From: Cyclobacterium sp.
Lineage (GTDB): Bacteria > Bacteroidota > Bacteroidia > Cytophagales > Cyclobacteriaceae
Length of the DNA stretch: 64,000 nt
Reading direction: 5' to 3'
Assembly (NCBI RefSeq): GCF_014762705.1
Contig: NZ_JABURL010000023.1
Location: 1-64,000 of the forward strand
Below the pieces are notes generated by a model. The model was not told where the DNA came from. It was given only the letters and a program-made list of their open reading frames with translations, and made no database searches. Both the position numbers and the translations under genes were made by a program. This document shows positions 56,239-64,000 of this stretch, in pieces (within the stretch, counting starts at the first letter, position 1; every line of letters starts with the position of its first letter).

Positions 56239-57938
56239 TGGATTTTTCTTTTTCGGTTTTCAAAATATTGAGACAGCTCCTCCGTGGTTTTTGTGTTCAG
56301 TGTCATGGTTTTTGTAAGGCCTCCTTTTCTACCTGTGATCACCCCATATTTCATATCGGCAACCCCTTTTTTCTCATGTGCATCTGGGTTTATGGACAGC
56401 ATTACTCCCTTTTCCATGGCATACCTCACCCAACGCCAGTCCAGGTCCAGTCGCCAGGGGTTGGCATTGATTTCAATCACTACTTCGTGTTCGGCACAGG
56501 CATCAATCACAGCCCGATGATCAATGGGGTAACCTTCCCGGCGAAGCAATAGCCTCCCGGTGGGGTGTCCCAGGATGGTCGTATATGGATTTTGAATCGC
56601 CTTTACCAGTCTGGCAGTGGCTTTTTTTATATCCATGTTCAGGCCCGAGTGGATGGAAGCCACGATATAGTCAAACGAAGCCAGTACATCAGGAGAATAA
56701 TCCAGGTTCCCATCGATAAGAATATCACTTTCGATTCCCTTGAAAATGCGGAAGGGGGCAAGGGTTTCATTGATAGTATCAATCTCCTTATGTTGCTGTA
56801 AAATTCTATCTTCATCCAGGCCGTTCGCATAGAATGCAGATTTGCTGTGGTCTGCAATTCCCAGATAGCCATAACCCGCTTCCTTGCAGAATTCGGCCAT
56901 TTCCATCAAGCTATGCCTGCCATCACTGTAGGTAGAATGATTATGAAGGGGGCCTGTAAGGTCATTTTCGGTCAATAATTCACCAATAGAATGAGACTTT
57001 ATCCAATCAAGCTCCCCGTTTCCTTCCCGCAAGGAAGGGGGGATATACGGAAAACCCGCCTTCTCATAGGCATCCTCCTCGGTAGCATAGCTTGATTGGT
57101 AAAAATGTTGCCCAAGGGAATGACCATCCTCCACCGGAGTCAGCAAATGTTCCGGACTGGAAGTCTTAAGCAATTTTTGCCGCAGAAAGTTTGCCTTTTC
57201 GGTCAAAAAAATGGTCACAGGTATGTTATCTTCCTTCCAATGCCCGTGCCACCTGTAGGGGCTTGACAATAGGGGCTCCTCCGCCAATCCCTCAAAGGCA
57301 GCGATTTTTTTTAATGCAGATTCCATCTGATCCGTTCCAATCAGGAATGAAATACCATCCACGATTTCAGACATCCTTCCATAGGGGCCTACTGCCGCAA
57401 CCCATTCCTTGTCCGCAATCTTTTCCATTAATTTTTGCAGGTCTTCAGCAATGGCCTCTATATCCGCATATAACCATTTGCCCTTATTCGAAGCCTTATA
57501 TTCTAATGCCTGAATGATGCTTTCCTGAGTTTTTTCGCCAAAACCTTTGATTTTTGCCACCTGTCCGGACTGGCAGGCTTCCATGAGTTCATGGGTGGAG
57601 GTGATTTCCAGCTCTTTCCAAAGAATTTTGATTTTTTTGGGACCCAGTCCCTTGATTTCCATTATTTCAAGGATGCCATTGGGAGTTTCTTTCAGGAGTT
57701 TTTCTAATTGAGGGTGGGTGCCGGATTGCCGGATGCTCTCAATGGTTTCTGCAAGGCTTTTTCCAATCCCGGGAAATTCCTGAAGTTGGTTCGTGTCAAG
57801 GTCAGCTAAAGGTTTGCCTTCTCGCTCAATACTATTGATGGCCGATTGGTAGCCCCTTATTTTAAAAGCATTTTCTTCATGCAACTCCATGAGCTGCATG
57901 GTCTGTTTTAAAACACTTACAATTTTTTTGTTATCCAA
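56235..57938 (-). CDS. PolX-like protein: HhH plus degenerate pol-beta plus PHP phosphoesterase
   Basis: 567 residues. N-terminal helix-hairpin-helix segments (FPGIGKSLAETI, IKGLGPKKIKILW, IKGFGEKTQESI). The polymerase core should have a GS-RR and DxD catalytic motif; here the sequence is VGPYGRMSEIVDGISFL, so the catalytic aspartates appear lost. The PHP domain (about 330-567) keeps metal residues: LHNHSTYSDG, ADHSKSA, GIESDI, SIHSG, GHPTGR and NPDAH. It probably acts as a 3'-5' exonuclease or phosphoesterase in DNA repair. Confidence 0.85.
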   Translation of the reverse strand: MDNKKIVSVLKQTMQLMELHEENAFKIRGYQSAINSIEREGKPLADLDTNQLQEFPGIGKSLAETIESIRQSGTHPQLEKLLKETPNGILEIMEIKGLGPKKIKILWKELEITSTHELMEACQSGQVAKIKGFGEKTQESIIQALEYKASNKGKWLYADIEAIAEDLQKLMEKIADKEWVAAVGPYGRMSEIVDGISFLIGTDQMESALKKIAAFEGLAEEPLLSSPYRWHGHWKEDNIPVTIFLTEKANFLRQKLLKTSSPEHLLTPVEDGHSLGQHFYQSSYATEEDAYEKAGFPYIPPSLREGNGELDWIKSHSIGELLTENDLTGPLHNHSTYSDGRHSLMEMAEFCKEAGYGYLGIADHSKSAFYANGLDEDRILQQHKEIDTINETLAPFRIFKGIESDILIDGNLDYSPDVLASFDYIVASIHSGLNMDIKKATARLVKAIQNPYTTILGHPTGRLLLRREGYPIDHRAVIDACAEHEVVIEINANPWRLDLDWRWVRYAMEKGVMLSINPDAHEKKGVADMKYGVITGRKGGLTKTMTLNTKTTEELSQYFENRKRKIQ

Positions 57939-58422
57939 GGTAGGTTACGATCTTGTGAATACACGACAAATGTCCATAATATTTGTTTTAAAATAAAATC
58001 ATTCGCCTTATCTTATGCAGGCAATGCGCAAACTTAGAATAATCCCCGGAAAAGATAAAATAGGTAAAGATTGGTATTCAATTGGTAAAAAAAAGGAAAG
58101 AGGTCAGGCTGGAAAGAGGAATGCCGGGGGGAATTTACTTAATCAAATGAATTTAGCCACTTGAAATATTGTTTGTCCTGATAAGATGGGGAATATCGGC
58201 TCAAAATCGTCGCAAATTTTCCGGTCTTCCTTTTCAGGTCAGGATGGAATTAATGGACTGTTGTGGAAAACACCAATTATCGGTTTCGGTATTCCCGTTG
58301 GTCGATTATTTTCCCCTAAATTATTCAAGGGTTATTTCCTGGTAATGGGAAATAGTCTGTTGAGGCATTGCTGGCCTTTCCCTATAAATCGGTATAAAAA
58401 AAATCATTAAAACGCTCCAAAT
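57939..58422. other. 484-bp intergenic region
   Basis: Divergent region between the PolX-like gene and the exported protein. A plus-strand reading of 74 codons (58186-58410) has no protein-like character. No repeat or RNA is recognised. Confidence 0.55.
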
Positions 58423-60012
58423 ATGATTAACAAAACCTTGGTATTGTCTTTGGCCCTATTCTTCTTTTTCGTTGCTGCTTTCAGTCAGGTTCAATTTACC
58501 CAAAGAATGGAGGTTGAAACCAAATGGTCAGAGGACGATTTCTTTGTGCTGCCAAGGGAGCAGGGAATGGTAGCATTTAGGATGAAGTCTGAAACTGCTT
58601 ATGGTACAAAAAATATTTTTGAATACCTGACGTCTGACTTCCAGCTAGAAGGTGATTCTGCCAGGGAAATTGAGTTGGAGGATTTTTATGAATTGTTGGG
58701 TTTTGATTTGGATGAGGATTTTCTTTATGTTTTGTTCAATAAGGGTTCCCAGTATAATCCTGAAAAAGCCATTTTTGAAATTAATCTAAAAAATCATGCG
58801 GTGAATAAAATGTTGCTCACCAGTATTTTGGAAATGGAGCTTCAGGATTTTTTGGTATTCAATAAAAAAGCCGTTTTCATGGGTAAGTATGATTTCAGGC
58901 CGGTGATACAGATTTTGGATATTCCCAGTAAGGAGGTGGTCACAGTTCCCGGTCTTTTTGAAAAGGATGCTAAAATTTTACAGATGAGAAAAGACCCTGA
59001 CCTCAACGTATTTGATGTGGTAGTGAGCAGACGGGATTTTTACAAGAAAAAAATTGTATCCATTCTCACTTTCGACACCAATGGCAACAAATTGAGAGAA
59101 GTCAAAATAGATGATCTTAAGGATCCTTCTATGGAAATAGTTGAAGGGTTACTTACATCCTCCTATAACTACAAGCAGGCCCTTATTGGCCCATATGGCC
59201 TAAGAAGGAAGGAAGCTTATCAGGGCTTGTATTTTTCCAAAATCAATCAGTTTGGGGAATATGAAAACAAGTTTTATTCTGTTTCTGATTTTGAAAATTT
59301 TTATAATTATTTACCAGAAAAGACCAGGGAAAGGAGGTTGAGAAAAGTTGAAAGAAGACTCAACCGGGGAAAAAATATCCCCATCAGTAATGTAGTGGTG
59401 ACCAGGGAAATCAATGCTTCAAATGGGTATTATTTGATTTACAACGATCATTTCATTTCTTCAACTTCCCGGTATGTACCCAGGGATGGCATGTATGCCA
59501 GTAACTTTTATCGTTTAAACCCCATGATGGGTGGCTACGGAGGCATGTACAACCCATTGTGGATGGATCCCAGATTCAGAAGCAACCAGGTAACAAATCA
59601 GTACAAATATTTGGCAGCACAATTCATTTTATTGGATGAGGATGGAAACATCATTTGGGACAATTCCCTAAACCTGGACAATGCCAGTAAAAGTCAGCCG
59701 GTTAAGTTTGGTGAAATGAGTTTTAGTGGGGATAACCTCTTTTACATGTATTTGGATGAAACGGAAATCCTCCTCAGCCAAATAAAAAGAGGGGAAGTCG
59801 TCATGGAGAATGAACCCTTTGAAATAGAACTCATCAATGAGAATGAAAGGATTGCTGATACCAGAGAAGACAGTCTTCAACTGCTTTGGTGGTATGACAA
59901 CTATTATTTATTGAGCGGAAAGCAGCGGATCCGCTATCAGGACAAGGATGGAAAAGCAACAAGCAGGGAGGTTAATTTTTTCACTAAAATAAAAGTCGAT
60001 GATTTCATTTAG
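58423..60012 (+). CDS. exported protein of unknown function
   Basis: 529 residues. Signal peptide (MINKTLVLSLALFFFFVAAFSQ), then mostly beta-strand-rich sequence with short acidic turns, e.g. DFQLEGDSAREIELEDFYELLG, suggestive of a beta-propeller-like fold, which is inference. Residues 366-387 form a Gly/Met/Tyr-rich insert (PMMGGYGGMYNPLWM). No named family is recognised. It is followed after 51 bases by pyrR, which has its own promoter. Confidence 0.75.
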   Translation: MINKTLVLSLALFFFFVAAFSQVQFTQRMEVETKWSEDDFFVLPREQGMVAFRMKSETAYGTKNIFEYLTSDFQLEGDSAREIELEDFYELLGFDLDEDFLYVLFNKGSQYNPEKAIFEINLKNHAVNKMLLTSILEMELQDFLVFNKKAVFMGKYDFRPVIQILDIPSKEVVTVPGLFEKDAKILQMRKDPDLNVFDVVVSRRDFYKKKIVSILTFDTNGNKLREVKIDDLKDPSMEIVEGLLTSSYNYKQALIGPYGLRRKEAYQGLYFSKINQFGEYENKFYSVSDFENFYNYLPEKTRERRLRKVERRLNRGKNIPISNVVVTREINASNGYYLIYNDHFISSTSRYVPRDGMYASNFYRLNPMMGGYGGMYNPLWMDPRFRSNQVTNQYKYLAAQFILLDEDGNIIWDNSLNLDNASKSQPVKFGEMSFSGDNLFYMYLDETEILLSQIKRGEVVMENEPFEIELINENERIADTREDSLQLLWWYDNYYLLSGKQRIRYQDKDGKATSREVNFFTKIKVDDFI

Positions 60013-60017
60013 GTCGG

Positions 60018-60047
60018 TTTTGCCCAAACAAATTATTTATATATTTG
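60018..60047 (+). promoter_or_regulatory. pyrR-pyrB promoter
   Basis: TTTTG (60018-60022), 17-base spacer, TATATTTG (60040-60047): both elements and spacing match the Bacteroidetes housekeeping promoter. Transcription would start a few bases before the ATG at 60063, leaving no room for an attenuator. Confidence 0.7.
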
Positions 60048-60062
60048 CCTCAAAGTTAAATC

Positions 60063-60611
60063 ATGCAAAAAAGACTTGTTCTTGATCAGACCCAGATATC
60101 CATTATCATCAGCAGGTTTTGTCACCAATTGATCGAAAACCATGATGATTTTGATAATACGGTGCTTTTAGGTCTTCAGCCCAGAGGAGCCATGGTGTTG
60201 GACAGGATCGTTCAGCGCATGCGGGAAATCCGCCAATTGAACCTGAAATATGGATATTTAGATGCAACTTTCCATAGGGATGATTTCAGGCGCAGGGACC
60301 TTCCCCTAAAGGCCAACGAAACCAGGATAGATTTTTTGATTGAAAACAAGAAAGTAATTTTGGTAGATGATGTATTGTATAAAGGAAGATCCGTTAGGGC
60401 CGCAATGGATGCCATGATTGCATACGGCAGGCCACTAAAGGTAGAGTTAATGGTATTGATTGATAGAAAATATACCAGGGATTTTCCGATCAGGCCTAAT
60501 TACTATGGGAGGCAGGTCAATACCCTTGAAAGCCAATATGTAAGTGTAGAATGGCAGTCTCAGGGTTATCCTGAAGATGCCATATGGATCACTGAAAAAG
60601 AAAGTAAATAA
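60063..60611 (+). CDS. pyrR: PyrR, bifunctional pyrimidine regulator / uracil phosphoribosyltransferase
   Basis: 182 residues of the type I PRTase fold: PRPP loop VILVDDVLYKGRSVRAAMD, FHRDDFRRRDL and LGLQPRGAMV. In Bacillus PyrR binds pyr mRNA to attenuate transcription and has weak UPRTase activity. No attenuator is seen before this gene, so RNA regulation here is doubtful. It precedes pyrB by five bases. Confidence 0.92.
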   Translation: MQKRLVLDQTQISIIISRFCHQLIENHDDFDNTVLLGLQPRGAMVLDRIVQRMREIRQLNLKYGYLDATFHRDDFRRRDLPLKANETRIDFLIENKKVILVDDVLYKGRSVRAAMDAMIAYGRPLKVELMVLIDRKYTRDFPIRPNYYGRQVNTLESQYVSVEWQSQGYPEDAIWITEKESK

Positions 60612-60616
60612 AACCC

Positions 60617-61540
60617 ATGCAGCAGCTCAGCACCAGACATTTATTAGGGATCAAAGGACTCACCGAAACAGACCTTCAACTAATTTTTGAAACGGCAGAT
60701 AATTTTAAAGAGGTTTTGAATCGCCCGATAAAAAAGGTGCCTTCCCTGAGAGACATTACCATTGCCAATGTTTTTTTTGAGAATTCCACCCGGACAAAAT
60801 TGTCCTTTGAGTTGGCCGAAAAGAGACTCTCTGCAGATGTGGTGAATTTTGCTTCTGGCAGCAGTTCTGTAAAGAAGGGAGAAACCCTGATCGATACCGT
60901 GAATAATATATTGGCCATGAAAGTGGATATGGTAGTCATGAGGCATTCAAGCCCCGGGGCACCTCATTTTCTATCCAGACATATCCGGGCCAATATAATC
61001 AATGCGGGTGATGGAACACACGAACATCCCACCCAGGCCTTGCTGGATGCCTTTTCCATTCGGGAGAAATTGGGGGAGGTCGCAGGAAAAAAAGTAGCCA
61101 TCATTGGTGACATTCTTCATTCAAGGGTGGCACTTTCCAATATTTTTTGCCTTCAAAAATTAGGGGCAGAGGTAATGGTTTGCGGGCCAGTGACCCTCAT
61201 GCCCAGGCATATCGGGGAGCTGGGGGTGAAAGTTGAGCAGGATGTATTTAAGGCTCTTCAGTGGTGTGATGTGGCGAATGTTCTCCGCATTCAATTAGAA
61301 AGACAACAAATAAAATATTTCCCCTCTCTAAGGGAGTATTCGCTTTATTTTGGAATAAATAAAAAGCTATTGAACCAGCTGGATAAAGAAATTGTCATTA
61401 TGCACCCCGGCCCCATCAATAGAGGAGTGGAACTTAATTCGGATGTGGCAGATTCGGATAATGCGATCATTTTACAGCAAGTAGAAAATGGGGTTGCGAT
61501 AAGGATGGCAGTTCTTTACCTTTTGGCAGGTGTTAAATGA
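60617..61540 (+). CDS. pyrB: aspartate carbamoyltransferase catalytic subunit
   Basis: 307 residues with FFENSTRTKLSFELAEKRL (carbamoyl-phosphate site), DGTHEHPTQALLDAFSIRE and the aspartate-side VIMHPGPINRGVEL. It forms carbamoyl-aspartate in pyrimidine synthesis, using carbamoyl phosphate from CarB (50459-53278). No regulatory pyrI is present. Co-transcribed with pyrR. Confidence 0.95.
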   Translation: MQQLSTRHLLGIKGLTETDLQLIFETADNFKEVLNRPIKKVPSLRDITIANVFFENSTRTKLSFELAEKRLSADVVNFASGSSSVKKGETLIDTVNNILAMKVDMVVMRHSSPGAPHFLSRHIRANIINAGDGTHEHPTQALLDAFSIREKLGEVAGKKVAIIGDILHSRVALSNIFCLQKLGAEVMVCGPVTLMPRHIGELGVKVEQDVFKALQWCDVANVLRIQLERQQIKYFPSLREYSLYFGINKKLLNQLDKEIVIMHPGPINRGVELNSDVADSDNAIILQQVENGVAIRMAVLYLLAGVK

Positions 61541-61780
61541 ACTATGATTAATCATGCAATGGGCAAATGACCATTGGGGGGATGAATGTCAATCATGAGA
61601 GATTCCCCGCCCACCGACAAGACTTTGGGTAGGGGACAGGTTATTACCGCCTTAAAAAGATTATTGGCAGATAAAAAAGATGAAATAGTAATGGGTTGGT
61701 TATCAGCCATACATCTTTAGGAAGTAGTTTTTCTTTCGATGTTTATCCTATTTTTTGTTAAATTGCTTTAAAAAGAACAG

Positions 61781-63148
61781 ATGATTTATAACTCCATTAT
61801 TGATACGATTGGTAATACTCCATTGGTACGGCTCAACAAATTGAACAAAGGGATCGCCGGTGAAGTATTGGTAAAAGTTGAATATTTCAACCCGGGAAAT
61901 TCAATGAAAGACCGGATGGCTATTAAGATGGTAGAAGATGCTGAAAAAGCCGGTGTTTTGAAGCCCGGTGGAACAATCATTGAAGGCACCAGCGGAAACA
62001 CAGGAATGGGTCTGGCATTGACAGGGATTGCAAAAGGGTACAAGTGTATCTTTACCATGGCAGACAAGCAGTCCAAAGAAAAGATCGATATTTTGAAAGC
62101 TGTGGGAGCGGAGGTGATCGTTTGTCCTACGAATGTTTCACCAGATGATCCCCGGTCCTATTATGCGGTAGCAAGGAAACTCAATAAGGATATTCCCAAC
62201 TCATTTTACCCCAATCAATACGACAACCTTTCCAACTGGAAGGCTCATTATGAAACCACCGGGCCTGAAATCTGGAAGGATACAGCCGGAACGGTGACCC
62301 ATTTTGTTGCGGGGGTAGGTACTGGAGGATCTATGTCAGGCACTGCGAAATACCTTAAAGAACAGTTTGACGGACTTGTATCAGTGGGTGTAGACACTTA
62401 TGGTTCTGTATTCAAGAAATACAAGGAGACTGGAGAATTTGATGAAAATGAAATTTATCCTTATCTGACCGAAGGTATTGGCGAAGATATTTTACCAAAG
62501 AACGTAGATTTTTCTGTCATAGATCATTTTATCAAGGTAACGGACAAAGATGCAGCGGTGATGACCCGTCGGCTATCCAGAGAGGAGGGGTTATTTGTTG
62601 GCTGGTCATGCGGTTCTGCCGTTCATGGAGCTTTGGAATATGCCAAAGAAAATCTGAAGAAAGGGGATGTAATGGTAATATTGTTGCCCGATCATGGAAC
62701 CAGGTATCTCGGCAAAGTCTATAATGATGAGTGGATGAGAAATCATGGATTTATGGAAAACAAAACCTATCGTTCTGCAAGGGATATTGTAAATGCCAGA
62801 AACGAGGAATATCAACTCGTTGTCGTTCGAAAAATGGATAAAGTCAGGGATGCAATAGCCATAATGAATGAAAAAAGTGTTTCCCAGATTCCTGTAATGG
62901 AGGATGGTCAGGTGGTAGGTTGCCTAACGGATAATAAATTACTTTTAAAAATAATTGAAAATCCCGAAATCAAAGATTCCACAGTGGATCAGGTGATGGA
63001 AGACTCTATGCATTTTGTTGCGCTGGACAGTACGCTGGATGTACTCTCCTCTATGGTAGAAAAGGAAAAAGCCGTTTTGGTTAGGGACGAGGCGCACCGG
63101 GTACATATCATTACCAAACACGACATCTTAGAAGCTATTACCAGGTAA
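61781..63148 (+). CDS. cbs: cystathionine beta-synthase (PLP domain plus two CBS domains)
   Basis: 455 residues: PLP-dependent fold type II domain with Lys43 (NSMKDRMAIKM), EGTSGNTGMGLAL and GVGTGGSMSGTAKYL, then a Bateman CBS pair (about 345-455: SVSQIPVMEDGQVVG). It condenses serine and homocysteine in transsulfuration; a cysteine synthase activity is possible for the family. No heme-binding extension is present. Preceded by 240 bases of non-coding sequence without a riboswitch I recognise. Confidence 0.9.
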   Translation: MIYNSIIDTIGNTPLVRLNKLNKGIAGEVLVKVEYFNPGNSMKDRMAIKMVEDAEKAGVLKPGGTIIEGTSGNTGMGLALTGIAKGYKCIFTMADKQSKEKIDILKAVGAEVIVCPTNVSPDDPRSYYAVARKLNKDIPNSFYPNQYDNLSNWKAHYETTGPEIWKDTAGTVTHFVAGVGTGGSMSGTAKYLKEQFDGLVSVGVDTYGSVFKKYKETGEFDENEIYPYLTEGIGEDILPKNVDFSVIDHFIKVTDKDAAVMTRRLSREEGLFVGWSCGSAVHGALEYAKENLKKGDVMVILLPDHGTRYLGKVYNDEWMRNHGFMENKTYRSARDIVNARNEEYQLVVVRKMDKVRDAIAIMNEKSVSQIPVMEDGQVVGCLTDNKLLLKIIENPEIKDSTVDQVMEDSMHFVALDSTLDVLSSMVEKEKAVLVRDEAHRVHIITKHDILEAITR

Positions 63149-63173
63149 TTTTGGTTTATTAGTAAATCGCACA

Positions 63174-63809
63174 ATGGATAAAAAACACCTGGATCTTTTA
63201 ACGGACGGAAATTACGAATTTGACATCAAAGAAGCTTTTGCCAAAGGTTGGGAAACGTTCCAAATGGTAAGCATTTATTCGGTTTCATTCACCTTGCTGA
63301 TTCTATCGATTCAGTTTTTATTCATGCTTTATGCACCGGATTTTTTGTTTGTCTTTTCTTTTTTCCTGGCGGGGCCACTATTTGCCGGATTTTATTTGGT
63401 GGCCAATAAGGTTAGCCTTCATGAGCCTGTAAAGTACCCGGATTTTTTCAAAGGTTTCGGTTATTATATACCTGTAGTTTTGGTATGGGTTGTTGGGCAG
63501 TTTATTACAGTCCTGGGCATTTTTGCCTTGATTTTGCCAGGAATATACCTTTTGGTAGCTTTTATGTTTGGGGTTTTAATAAGTATTTTCTTTGGCTTGG
63601 ATTTTTGGGAATCTCTTGGGTATAGCCGGAAAATTATCCACAAACAATGGTTGAAATTTTTCACCTTTGGACTTTTTCTGGCATTGATCAATATTGCCGG
63701 TGCATTAATTTTTGGCATAGGTTTGGTTGTCTCAGTTCCTGTCACCTATTATGCAGTTTATCATGTTTTTGAATCCCTTACTCATCAGGTATCTTTGGAA
63801 AATGATTGA
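63174..63809 (+). CDS. integral membrane protein, unknown
   Basis: 211 residues with about six transmembrane helices after an acidic N-terminal segment (MDKKHLDLLTDGNYEFDIKEAF). ALILPGIYLLVAFMFG and LGYSRKIIHKQWLKFFTFGLFLALIN are typical of small DUF-type membrane proteins (glycerophosphoryl diester phosphodiesterase-membrane-domain or DUF975-like). Function unknown. It starts 25 bases after cbs and is probably co-transcribed. Confidence 0.7.
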   Translation: MDKKHLDLLTDGNYEFDIKEAFAKGWETFQMVSIYSVSFTLLILSIQFLFMLYAPDFLFVFSFFLAGPLFAGFYLVANKVSLHEPVKYPDFFKGFGYYIPVVLVWVVGQFITVLGIFALILPGIYLLVAFMFGVLISIFFGLDFWESLGYSRKIIHKQWLKFFTFGLFLALINIAGALIFGIGLVVSVPVTYYAVYHVFESLTHQVSLEND

Positions 63810-64000
63810 AATTTTCCGGATTTTATTTTGAAGTTTAGGCTTTCATAGTATCATTGCGGAAATTAGGGGTCGATAAATCTACTTCATCTACAGCAGGTTA
63901 AATGTAAAAACCTGTAAATTATGGTTACATTTATGGCCTTAAGTTCGACCAAGGGTGTCAGAAACTTTGTAACATACCGGTATTTATGAGATTCAATGCG

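Noticed and set aside
58186-58410. 74-codon plus-strand reading frame as a gene
   Set aside because: No recognisable family, odd composition, no operon context and no clear ribosome-binding site.
60013-60062. PyrR-controlled attenuator before pyrR
   Set aside because: The promoter lies about 15-20 bases before the ATG, leaving no space for antiterminator and terminator stems.
61541-61780. Riboswitch upstream of cystathionine beta-synthase
   Set aside because: No SAM or other riboswitch consensus stems could be recognised; only a GC hairpin near 61606-61636 of unclear meaning.

Overview
The window looks like a chromosomal segment of a Bacteroidetes bacterium, most likely order Cytophagales and close to Cyclobacteriaceae. 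This is inferred from protein content: a SusC/SusD pair, the gliding lipoprotein GldH beside a RicT/PSP1 protein, an isolated NqrF, an AccD without its usual zinc cysteines, a CarB without its C-terminal regulatory domain, DUF4202 and DUF4834 proteins, and promoters of the TTTG-N17-TAnnTTTG type. I saw no rRNA, tRNA, CRISPR array, transposase or prophage gene. Most of the window is core metabolism with small accessory patches.

Layout. 1-371 holds a two-unit 174-bp tandem repeat beside a TerC C-terminal fragment (407-634). 711-1985 has small unknown proteins. 2045-5357 has a K+/H+ antiporter, a DUF1080 exported protein and a PAP2-like membrane protein. 5532-8678 is a histidine operon, hisH-hisA-hisF-hisIE, ending in a gamma-glutamylcyclotransferase-like gene. 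8782-10173 encodes an SRPBCC protein and an exported fasciclin protein. gcvT-comB (12010-10218, minus) is followed by a minus-strand susC-susD pair (16592-12132) with no glycosidase beside it. 21202-16875 is a response regulator-histidine kinase-TonB receptor operon. 21356-25053 has iscA, mce-thiL and rlmD. 25133-29938 pairs an SDR oxidoreductase with a 1328-residue SF1 helicase.

35377-30007 (minus) is recQ-purD-ricT-gldH. 35476-37524 has an arabinose-5-phosphate isomerase and a mannose-1-phosphate guanylyltransferase, both nucleotide-sugar or envelope enzymes. 40625-37537 (minus) links an arginase-like protein with altered metal ligands, a small cytochrome b5, a BadF-type sugar kinase and MurQ, suggesting cell-wall sugar recycling. 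Then come nqrF, accD, an MscS channel, cstA and several outer-membrane or lipoproteins. 50459-53278 is carB. 53531-57938 has DUF4202, an exported TIM-barrel isomerase-like protein, a YiiX-like lipoprotein and a PolX-like protein with a damaged polymerase site. 58423-63809 has an unknown exported protein, pyrR-pyrB, cystathionine beta-synthase and a membrane protein.

The least ordinary signals are (a) a roughly 108-bp intergenic sequence present twice in opposite orientation 9 kb apart (46775-46902 and 55845-55952), one copy carrying an exact 20-nt palindromic insertion; (b) a ten-base homopolymer that puts the conventional start of the YiiX-like lipoprotein one base out of frame; (c) the arginase-like pseudoenzyme/cytochrome b5/sugar kinase/MurQ cluster; (d) a metzincin-like lipoprotein with an archaemetzincin-like cysteine motif; and (e) the SF1 helicase with about 630 residues between its ATPase motifs. 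I did not find a complete, clearly new system that can be proved from sequence alone.
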